Below are positions 34,994 through 44,344 of a stretch of 64,000 nt of DNA, in pieces (positions within the stretch are counted from its first letter, which is position 1; every line of letters begins with the position of its first letter). The notes under the pieces are model-generated. The model worked only from the letters and a program-made list of their open reading frames with translations, was not told where the DNA came from and did not search any database. Origin of the DNA: Tausonia pullulans. Taxonomy: Eukaryota > Basidiomycota > Tremellomycetes > Cystofilobasidiales > Mrakiaceae. The DNA is taken from positions 868,001-932,000 of the forward strand of contig OX637631.1 of the NCBI GenBank assembly GCA_951802195.1, in the 5' to 3' direction. A program made the translations under genes and the position numbers.

Positions 34994-35582
34994 GACGTCG
35001 TTATAATATAAATTGCTTTGATAAGGCGTGTCTTTCGGGGGCTTGTGCAGGGGGAGCGGCGGGCGGGCTCCTCACGAAGATCGAGAGGATGAGTGGACGT
35101 TGAGGATAGAAGCGGGCGACCCGCGAGAGGAAGGAAGGGAGCGAGAGCGCACCGACCAGCCGAGTGAGAGAGTCGAGAGTTGATGAGTCGAGGTCCGCTG
35201 GAGATTAGGTGTACTGAGTAAGAGTCACATGAAGTCAAGGTAGGCGGTTCTGGGATTGTATGGGAAAATCATGTGACGAGCCGCTTGAAGGGACTGAACG
35301 TCGGCGACGAAAGAAATGCCGCCACTTTTTGTTTTTTGAGGAGAAGGGAAGCGCGCCCTTTGGCGCGCGCCCCCCTAAAAGATATGAGGAACCAGAAAAG
35401 AGTAAGGAGAATCAATAGGAAGCGCTGTGCAACCCGTAAGATGCGAATTTTCAAGATCCTCCACCGCATGATAGCTGCAACAAGGGACTGAATTGGGGAA
35501 ACGAACGACAAACTGTGGTACAAGATTCCCTGACCTACTCCAAGGATCTTCAAGCGTTCTCCGCACTAAGCATGATTCTGGT
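34994..35582. other. XRN1 upstream region
   Basis: No gene is seen. A perfect GC-rich hairpin lies at 35,351-35,368 (annotated separately). A T run occurs at about 35,326-35,337. Confidence 0.45.
35351..35368. repeat. GC-rich perfect hairpin
   Basis: GCGCGCC and GGCGCGC form a 7-bp inverted repeat with a CTTT loop, followed by a C run. It lies about 360 bp upstream of XRN1 and 235 bp before the permuted tRNA gene. The role is unknown. Confidence 0.5.
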
Positions 35583-35602
35583 CACTCAATTCAGGTGATG
35601 TT

Positions 35603-35680
35603 TCCGAGCAACCTCGGTTCGAGTCCGGGCACTGCCTTACAAGGCGGTGTAGTATAGATGGTTAGTACACTCGGTTCTGA
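35603..35680 (+). tRNA. Circularly permuted tRNA-Gln(CTG): 3' half precedes 5' half
   Basis: The 3' half (35,603-35,637) and the 5' half (35,643-35,680) are in reversed order, separated by TACAA. Put together they make a faultless tRNA. The acceptor is GGCGGTG/CACTGCC (one G-U pair), the D arm GTAT/GTAC with loop AGATGGTTA, the anticodon stem CTCGG/CCGAG (five Watson-Crick pairs), the loop TTCTGA plus T (anticodon CUG), the variable loop CAAC, and the T arm CTCGG-TTCGAGT-CCGGG. The invariant residues T8, A14, G18, G19, A21, T33, A37, G53, TTCGA and C61, and the G15-C48 pair, are all present. The break is at 37/38, the usual tRNA intron site. The B box (GGTTCGAGTCC) lies upstream of the A box (TAGTATAGATGG). 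No second acceptor strand fits outside this unit. The sequence matches yeast tRNA-Gln(CUG) closely in the anticodon and T arms. Confidence 0.9.
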
Positions 35681-35688
35681 GCAACTAC

Positions 35689-35693
35689 TTTTT
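35689..35693 (+). terminator. Pol III terminator (TTTTT) after the 5' half of the permuted tRNA
   Basis: Five T begin 8 bases after A37 of the 5' half. The other two tRNA genes in the window also have five T just past their ends. Its place after the 5' half, not after the 3' half, fits one transcript covering 3' half, linker and 5' half. Confidence 0.75.
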
Positions 35694-37363
35694 GCCGAGT
35701 CCCTGGTGGTCAGGAGAGAGGCTGGCTATGATGGCGCAGGCCACCGGAGTTGGGTAGACCCCAATGCATGATTTCGCTTCTCTCTTATCTTCTCTCTTGC
35801 CAGTCCGCTCGTGATGATTCTGGCTTGCATGCTCACGCTTTCCCTCTTGCTCCTGGATGACCCCTCTCGAAGAGTTTGACGAAGGACAACCCTTGCTGAT
35901 GCTCGACTCATTCTAACGAGCGTGCCCTCTCGCCCTCGCTGACTTTTCTTCCTCTCGACATTAGTCGATACTCCTCGCTAAAGTCTCTCTGTCTCTGTCA
36001 CTAGACTAGACAATAGGAGCCCTCACCTCGATTCGATAGGGGATGCTCGACTCTATCATTTCGACGTCAAGCATGCCATGGCGTCGGCACATGGCTTCGC
36101 CAAGCAAAGTATGTAACCGCAGAAATGAATATCACTCGTGCTTTTGAAAGGATTCGGTCTTCGGCTTGATGAAGACGTGGACGTTTGTCCTGTCGTCGCC
36201 CCGCGCGCGTGCGCATCCATCGGCCGCCCACGTTGGCACCTCATACCGCTCATCTTCCCAGCTCGCTTAGCGCGCATCACACAGTCATCATTCAACGAGT
36301 AGTCATCACGGAACTTTGACGACGTTTGGTGAAGGAACGAGAGGATTCAGCGATACTCGGTGCAGGCCGGTTCCACTGTCAACGCAGCGCTAATCGCGCT
36401 TGATTTCTAGGGCCTGTATTGTAAATCTACTGCACGCCGGGCAGGGACCCTAAAATGAGCCACCGCGCCACATGCCTTTTCCAACAGAGCCCCTTCGCCG
36501 TTGCCTCGTCGACGCCTGCCGACCTTTTATAGTGTTCTCAATTACTGCGTGTTAATCCTAGACTTCCGTAAGCCTACTGCGCTAGCGCTTCCGTCTCCTC
36601 ATCATTGGCGCGGGTCTCACCGGTTCTGACACGGAGATTACCGTAGGGCGCTATATGCAAACAGGTTTCCTTCCATCCACTTCAGGTTGTCACCTCGCTT
36701 GACTCGGTACAGGGCGTCGTCAATGTTGTCTCTCCTTTTAGTCTCTGACTCGAGACCGGCTCAACGGTGACGTTCATTCGTCTTCCGCGCTATGCCGAGC
36801 CTGGGATGGGACGGGGCAAGTACGGCCAGTCTCATCAGTGCGAGAGCGACAGAGACGAGAAGATGAAAAAGCTCTGGACCTGCGCAGCGTGAGCTCTATA
36901 CCGCTTTCGAGGGCAGCAGCCAGAAGCCGTCATCTGATCCTCCCGGACCTCACTTTCATTTAGGGGATGCGAATCCTTCGCACAGGTGGTGGCGTGGACA
37001 AACAACAACAACAAAAAAAAAACCCGCCCGATCATTTCGGGAATGGACTGCAAGCAGTTAAGAGCTGATTTTGGTGTTACGCAAAGGGTGCTGCAGCCTG
37101 GCGGGTACTCCTCCGCTTTGGCGGCACGTTTGCCGCATCAGGTGACCTCCCCATGTACGCACAAACTTCTCGTTTTCCGTTCTGCACGTGCCTGCATCTT
37201 CATCTTGCCAGCATATGTCCCTTGTGTCACCGGTTTCATAGAGAAGGTTCGCGATATAGAGGGAATCCCAGCCCTTAAAAGGTGGTTCCCGAACGTCCAT
37301 CTCCTTTCCTTCCAACCACATCCTTCTCTCCTGTCAACAACAAGCCCTCTACTATCTCTCCTC
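35694..37363. other. Gene-poor region between permuted tRNA and lectin gene
   Basis: No intact gene is present. At 36,586-36,624 a plus-strand frame reads RFRLLIIGAGLTG, the start of an FAD-binding fold. Nothing that continues it cleanly is seen, so it is at best a relic. An A-rich stretch lies at 37,002-37,021. The last 100 bp are probably the lectin promoter. Confidence 0.4.
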
Positions 37364-38942
37364 ATGCTCTTCACTCTCCTCGCCCTAGCCACGGTAGTGG
37401 CTGCGGCTCCTCTTGAGTCGCGCCAGGCCCCCGCCTCGTACTACATCCATCCCAACGGTAGGCGCAGTCATCCAGCTCCGACGCACCAGATTCAGCAACA
37501 CTAACTCTCGCCCTTGCCCCTCTCAGGTGACAACTCGCGCTGCCTTGGCGTCAAGAGTGTCTCCAACGGTAACCTCGTCGAGATCCAGCCTTGCAACAAG
37601 AACGTCCTCCAGCGCTGGGACATCGCCAAGGTGATTGGACTCCCGCGAAAGCGTAGCTGCGCCAAGTCCAGGGATCAGCTGTTGACGCCATCGTCCTTTC
37701 TTCCTTTCTTATCTCTCAGGGTGATGGAAAGGTCACTCTTGCCGGATCCAACCCTCTCTCCTGCCTCGACGCTGGCATCGACCCTAAGAACAACGTCCTC
37801 GCCAAGGTACGTCTTCGCGCGGGTTGCTGCCCTTTGCTGCCCTTCATCACGCACCCTCGACTCACTCCGTTATCGCCCCTTCAGATTTGGCAGTGCCTCG
37901 ACGTCCCCCAGCAAAGATGGTTCTACACGGGTGACAACCGCATCGCCATCACCGGTGGAAGTGAGTGGAAGATGGCCTTCCTCGTTCATCCGGACCAGCG
38001 AGGTTCCTGATCTTGCCTCCTTCCTTCTCCCCTCACTTAGACCAATGTCTCGATCTTGGACCCTCGGGACCGCAGACGTACCAATGTACGCCGTTCAACA
38101 CCAATCAGGTAAGCTGAAACTTCGATGTATAGAGCATGGGAGACCTTCCTGGCTGAGCCAACAGCTACCAGATCTGGACTGTAGAACAAGCTACTTCTGG
38201 TCCTGGACCGGAGTCTTCATCGGTCCTGCCCCCGGCGTCGTCATCCAGCGCTGCTCCTCCCACTCCTTCTGGCACCACTGGCGTCAAGATCAACCGTTGG
38301 TCCCTTCGGATTCACCTGACAAGAGCCGGAACTGACTTCATACACTTTCCAATAGCTAACGGCAACACTGGCCTTTGCTTCACCGTCCAGGGTCTGCAAT
38401 CGTTCAATATCCGCGCGCCTTCCTCCTTGCCATAAGACTGACCTGGTACTCTCATTCTTACAAAGCCGGAACCCCCGTCGTTGGGTCCCCCGTAGGTGTC
38501 GCTGCCTGCAACGCGGCCAACTCGGTCGGCCAAAACTTCCTCATCAACCGCGGTGACGGGCTCATCAAGCTCGCCAACAACGCTGGTCTTTGCCTCGATG
38601 CTGGTGTCAACCCTTCCAACTTTGGAAGTCTCAAGCTTTGGACATGCTATCCGGGACTCACCCAACAGCAGTGGTTCTACACTGGCGACAATCGCATCGC
38701 TATTACTGGTGGAAGTGAGTATACCCCATACTCCCTGACCCCCACGGTTCCTGACGCCTGTATTTGTGATTCACAGACCAATGTATCGACTACAACGGAG
38801 GTAGCGGCATTCTGTCCACTTACCAGTGCACGCCGTACAATACCAACCAAGTGAGTCATTGTTTATATGTGATGAGGAAGAAGGCCTTGCTGGCTGACAT
38901 CGCGCTCTCCCGTTTCGCCAGATCTTTACCACCTCCGCCTAA
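37364..38942 (+). CDS. Secreted ricin B-type (beta-trefoil) lectin with two lectin domains
   Basis: The start at 37,364 gives a classic signal peptide, MLFTLLALATVVAAAP, followed by LESRQ. Two carbohydrate-binding beta-trefoil regions follow. The first has NSRCLGVKSVSNGNLVEIQP, QRWDI, LSCLDAGIDPKNNVLAKIWQ and QQRWFYTGDNRIAITGG. The second repeats the pattern with GLCFTVQG, GLCLDAGVNPSNFGSLKLW and QQQWFYTGDNRIAITGG, then YQCTPYNTNQIFTTSA-stop. Q-x-W motifs mark the repeats. The two domains are joined by a Ser/Pro/Thr linker (PESSSVLPPASSSSAAPPTP) that is probably O-glycosylated. At least seven exons occur, with introns falling at equivalent points of the two halves, so the second domain likely arose by internal duplication. 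It probably binds sugars outside the cell; the ligand is unknown. Confidence 0.88.
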
Positions 38943-40416
38943 ATGGCCGCAGAGGCTTTCCCTCCTTGGACATTTCCCCAAGAACATACTTTCCCTAAGT
39001 TTCAGACACTATTATCTACCCAATATTCCGCCATCTTATTCCCTTGTGTGCTCCCAAGACCTTCTCATTAGCTTCTATTGATAGTCATTTCGGAATCGCT
39101 CTCTACTCCTCTCCGTGCACCTGTGTGTAGAGATCTGTGGAGCTTTCCTTCGCTTAAAGTAACATTCCATGCCTCTCAATCACATTTATTTGCCTTCGTC
39201 ATTGCTATGCAAACAGCACGCGTGAGTTGATGACAACGATGAACGAGCTAAGCTTGTGACGAGCCAAGAGTTGAAGACAGCTGCTCACCCTCTCACGTCT
39301 CCCATCCCATCCCCCCTTTCCGTTCGCTTGTCACCGATCCCCTACACAGAGGGGGAGGCGCACCCTCCGAGGATGACATACCTTCAAGTTAGCGTATCTG
39401 TCTCAAAAACCAAGACGGCTGTAGGATGAATGTTCTGGAAACTCCCGGCCACTCGCTGGGCAAATAGTTTCGGAACGTCGATCGCGACGTGGAGGCAGCA
39501 GCAAGGTTTCGCTCCTCCGACGATGCAGAGGACGGAACGATAAGCCAATAGGAGAACCACCTGAAAAACCATGCCCACATATTTCCAGGGCCTGGATGGG
39601 ACGAAAGTCAGGGGCTCGTTGGCAAAAGGAAGAGTTGACGAGAATGTGAGGGCGTAACTTTTAGTATGCAGGGACGGAAGTTTAGAATTATGCCAGGACC
39701 TGACAAGATGTAAGTTCGTTTAGGGAAAGGCCTCATCATTGCGATGGAGGAAGAGCTGGAGGAGGTAGATTTTTTTCTAGTGAACCAACTCGGACTCCGG
39801 TGCCATTGCGCAGTCTCGGGAGTGACTTTGAGATGTCACAGAGGGCAGCTCGCTTCTTCGAGTCTTCACACGCGCTAACTTTCTTTGCTTCTCTTTCAAG
39901 TCAACGCCCTCCTCCGCTCCCTGCAAGTCCTCTTTGGTAGGCCTCGTCGTCGTTCTCGCCCAGTCACCTTGACACTAACGCGTCGCCTCCGTCGTTGACT
40001 CCTCGCCGCATTCAGCCTGCTCCTTCTCCTCCTGTTGATTTTGCCGACGTCCTTCACTGACCAGGATTCCAGCGACACTGAGAATGCGTGTTGGATGTGT
40101 TCTCCTCCGTGGCCCATTGAGCGCTGATGACACGCCCACCTGTCCTCCCTTGGACCCGAAGAAGTCATGAAATTGCTTCTTTTTGTACCTGTTTTGTACA
40201 TTCCAGTCTCATTTTTGTTCTTGCCATTCAGTATGTGTCATTTATTTGTGTCTCTATGCGTCTCAACTCCATTTCCATTTACATTAAACCCTCGTCAGAA
40301 TCTCTCTACCTCGATGTTCGGCCGTCGTCGATACCTTTCCTTTTTCGGATCACATTGCCGTCTCCATTCCCCTCCCCTTTCCATGCAGCTGCAAAGTGCC
40401 TTTAATCGAGTCCCCT
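38943..40416. other. Intergenic, 1.5 kb
   Basis: No gene, tRNA or repeat is recognised on either strand. Short frames (for example at 39,896 and 40,127) lack domains. Both flanking genes end here (convergent). Confidence 0.45.
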
Positions 40417-42725
40417 TTAAATAACGTTCCATACCTCCCTTCCAGGCATGATGGCCCTCATTGCTGTAGTATAGATGCGAATCAGAAGGAACAACGAACG
40501 CAGAAGCTATGAAGACTTACCCTCCCAGGTCGACTTCCCATTCCCACCCCGTCTCTGCATTCCCTTCAACAATCCTTCCGCTGATCCCCTCCTCAGCAGC
40601 TTCCCGCTGTCATCATCCGAGGACGATGGAGGCAGGAGCTCAATGAGCGGCACCTCACCGGCCTCAAACGTTGAAAGGCACTGTCTTCGAATTGGTGTCT
40701 CCAGGAAATCCGACGCGCCTGCGGGACGGAAGGTGAGTGGCGCGTCGACGAGGGTGCAGAAGACGACCTGGATGCGGGCGTCAGTTTCGCATAGAGTCAG
40801 GTAGGAAGAGTTGAACACACCAGGTTCCTAACTTCCCCTTCGATCGGCTCTTCCGACTCCCCCATCGCGTCTCGGAATGCACGACAGCGGGGGAACGCGG
40901 CGAAGACAGTGCGGAGGACAACGTTGGAGGCGGGGGAATGGCGAATACCGGCAAAGTTGATGGCGAGGACACTGGGAGTAGAGAAGTTAATCAGCATGGC
41001 TTGTAGGGAGGAGATTATTCAACAAACCCCCTCGGATGCATGCTCTTCTTGAGGTCGCGCCAGAATTCCTGTGGATGCACGACTCAGCGAAGTTCCTTTT
41101 GACCGTTATGCAGAGAGGCACGCACTACAGTAAACAAATGTCCTGGGACAGCCCCACCCGTAAAGACATCGTGGATCACGTAGCTGAACTTCTGTTGGAG
41201 CGTCGCCGCATGCTGAACGAAGCTATCTGCATCCTCAAGAGCAACCTCGTCTGGCTCCGGAAGGGCAAAATAGCTCCGGGCGGCGTAATAGACTGCGGGA
41301 TCGTACTCAACGATCTGGAGCGGAGTTCTTAGTATCTGTTAGAAGAGGAAAGAGACGATGCACTGACCGTAGTCTGGAGACCATGGAGCATGAGTGCTCG
41401 GGCAGAGATGCCGGCGCCGAGGCCACTGCATGCATGTAACGAGTCAACTTCAAGGGATAAGCCGTATAACATTTTCACTCACATGATGAGCGCCTTCTCT
41501 TTCTCGCCATCTTGCGGCGAACGTCGCTCAACCAGTCGAACGCTAAGAACGGTAGTCAGTCTAGTCCCCCTCCTCGCATCATCCTGTTACTCACGCCTCC
41601 TGCAGCACAAACGCAGAAAAAATGCTCTGCCCTACAATCTCCTCGTTCTCCGCTACCTCGCTGGCGTACTTTCCAGCTTTCTCCCCAATCCATCTCCCAC
41701 CAAGCAGCGAGTGGTCCGCCCTCAGGTACCGAAATGGCATCCCCCCTGCATGATTCTCCCCAACGACGATGAGGCCCGTCGTCGAATACGTGGCATTGAG
41801 AATCTTGTACAGTGGGCTCTTGCTGGCAGTGATGGGGCGGAGTGGGCTTTGCTGATGTGCGCACCAGGCGAAGAGGAGGACATCAACCAGGCACAAGGCG
41901 AGGATGCAAAGCCAGGAACGATGGCGATGTGAGGGTGTCTGATTCCGCGATCGAGAGAACTTGAGAGCGATCAAGTGGGTTAGAAGGATGCTAAGGCCAC
42001 CTACGCCAGAGATGATGGCGAGCTGAGAAAGAAACTTGAATCAGCAATCTGCTCAACCATGTCTATGTGAGACTTACAGCAGCAAAATCATCTCGCAGCG
42101 TCGGGAACAGCATCCACAGTAGCGGGCGCAGCGATTCGGTCGTGTTCGTCACAGAGGCGAGCCAGAGCAGGCTCGCTGCAGTGATTCGCCCGATGAGCGT
42201 GACCGTTGGACTTGAGACACCTCCGAGGAGTCGAATGGAGAAGTATCTCTGTGATGTCCGTCAGTAGACCATTCATACCGGGCGTAAGCGAGGACTCACA
42301 ACTCCTCCCACAAAAGCCATCGTCGCTCCCACCCCACCACCGAGCATCCACCCGACTGCAGACCCCAATTCATACCCGAGCGCATCGCTCCAGTACCCAA
42401 CCAGCCGAACAATCATCAAGCTCGCCGACCAATTCACGATGATGGCCCACGTCCCCCTCGAGTATCCAAGAACGCGTGTGTGCCCTGCTAGACCGTTCGC
42501 CATGGGCACTGCCGCATCCGGGAGGAGAAGGGCGAGCGTGGGAGCGAGGTAATGGGCTGCTTGGCTGGGGCCTTGGGAGCCGAAGAGCGGTTGGAGGGAG
42601 TGGGTGACGAGGGCGGAGCAAAGCAGGCCGAGGGGGAGGAGGAGGAGGGAAATTGCGAGAGAGAGGATGCTGCTACAATGAGAGAGGGAAGATTTCCTCT
42701 CTTCAGATGGATAAGGCTTCGCCAT
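40417..42725 (-). CDS. Membrane-anchored spermidine-synthase-like methyltransferase-fold protein
   Basis: The N-terminal third has several hydrophobic segments, for example ILSLAISLLLLPLGLLCSAL, WMLGGGVGATMAFVGGVVSP and, later, SWLCILALCLVDVLLFAW, giving a polytopic membrane part. The C-terminal half has the Rossmann fold of the spermidine synthase/aminopropyltransferase group: GLIVVGENHAGGMPFRYLRA, ALIMCGLGAGISARALMLHG (nucleotide-binding loop), LQIVEYDPAVYYAARSYFAL (acidic residue after strand 2) and FSYVIHDVFTGGAVPGHLFT, then EFWRDLKKSMHPRGVCVLAI. This layout (membrane helices plus a spermidine-synthase-like domain) occurs in uncharacterised fungal and bacterial proteins. A true polyamine role is not shown. 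The start at 42,725 is the first ATG. The last exon (AMRAIMPGREVWNVI) depends on a GTAAGT...CTACAG intron near 40,450-40,515. Confidence 0.78.
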
Positions 42726-42958
42726 GGGCTTGAGTATTTGAGTGGTGAGAGACCAGAGAGAAACGCGATAGTCACCGCTTCGAGAGCGCTCGCGTCGACG
42801 CGTCTGGCTCTTACTTGACGACCGACGCTATGATTTGTTATTTTGCTCTCTCGAAGTTTCACTAGAGTCCCAAACGAGAGTTTATATCATCACCATGCTG
42901 AGAAAAAACGGAATCGAGCCAGCCTCCAGCTCCGACTGCCTGCTCTGCCTCTCCCTCC

Positions 42959-44044
42959 TTAGAACTCGGTGCCTTCAGCCGGCTGGGGGGTCTTTCTGTT
43001 TGCTGGGTCCGCCATCTCACTGAGAGTTCAAATTCAGATCAGCGGAAAGAGAGAAGCATTGGACCATTCACGAAAGACCCACCGTCGAATGGCGACGAGG
43101 ACCGTCTCAAGGCTCATGTCGCGCCGCCAGTTGTGAAGCGCCGTCGTCTTCATTTCCTTCGGATTAAGCTGAGGCAAAGTCAAGACGTCTCCCAGTCAGC
43201 CACATGCGTCCCGGAGACGAGAGAAGGGAGAGGGACGGACAGCACCGGTCGTCTGCGAGACACCGGGGAGGACAATACGAGTAACGAAGCGGACAGTCGG
43301 GGGCTGGTTTGGATAGTTGGGCCCGCAGGTGATCTTGAGCGAGTAGATGCGGTTCTCGTAGACGGTCTATTGGGTAGTAATGGGTGAATAGGGGTGGTAG
43401 AATACACGAGTCTATCGTCGCCTGTCTCTAATACCATTTCGGAGAGCAGCTGGCTTCGCTGATCAACAGCAACAGAAGCAGGACAGATGTACTGGAGAAG
43501 AAAGAGACACTTCCTGCCTGTCTACCGCCCCTTTGGAGGAGGAGCGGGGACCTGGCAGGTTGCGACCGGCGGTCGCGGATCGATCGCGTCGACGCCACCC
43601 GACCGTTCTGACTCGCATCCGACAACTTGATACGACAAAACAGTAGGAAATAAGGGAGAACTCACGTGGCCGGGACCGATGATGGTGCCGTTCCAAGACT
43701 TCATGTCCATGTCGTCTCCGTCCTGAGAAGAGAGTGGACGGACGGCGACGACATACGTCACAGGTGCGAGAGGCGAGCAAGTAGAAAGGTGGACCAAGAG
43801 GACACACACGTACGTCAGCGCTCCCGGAGCTATGAATGGCCAGTGAGGACCTATCTCATTGCGAGATAAGGCCCAGAGACGCACATCGAGACCGTACGAG
43901 CACGAGCCATCGCCAAGGCCCTTTTCGCCCTTCTCGAGCTCTCCCAGGAGGACAAAGTTGCGAGGGACTGGGGCATAAACAGATCGAATTAAAAGGCTTG
44001 TCAAGTTGATCGGAGTAGGTTGGGCACAGACCTGCAGCGGCCAT
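42959..44044 (-). CDS. MMS2: MMS2-type ubiquitin-conjugating enzyme variant (UEV)
   Basis: Mms2 pairs with Ubc13 to build K63-linked ubiquitin chains for PCNA-dependent DNA damage tolerance. The first exon is MAAA; splicing gives [20 protein letters not shown], then [96 protein letters not shown] and [10 protein letters not shown]-stop. As in all UEVs there is no catalytic cysteine at the E2 position (the block around [13 protein letters not shown]). The length of about 140 residues equals the family norm. Six exons use clean GT-AG introns; the last intron splits the Arg codon of RREM. Confidence 0.95.
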
Positions 44045-44344
44045 GTTGGTGTGGAGGGGTAGATGTTTGTTAGAGAGAGGTCAAGAAGAGGGTGAACGAC
44101 GCGGGTTGGTCGCCTGGTCGCGCGATGGAGCGCACCTCCCTCTTGTCTCCCGTTCGTCGCCAGGCTTCGCATTGCATTTTCTCATTCTCCCCGTTCAGCA
44201 GCTCGCTGTTATCCTCCAGATTTCCGAGAGAGCGAAGACGTGATTCATTAGATTCAATCCCATCGAGTCCATCCCCTCTCCTGCCTTCCTCGCATCCTCT
44301 CATTCCAGACTATAACCATCACCACAACCCTTCTCTCCCCCTGT

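Noticed and set aside
35643-35720. Ordinary tRNA-Gln starting at 35,643 with an intron
   Set aside because: A CCGAG does follow at 35,695, but no TTCGA T-loop and no CACTGCC acceptor strand occur downstream, and the TTTTT terminator would cut the transcript.
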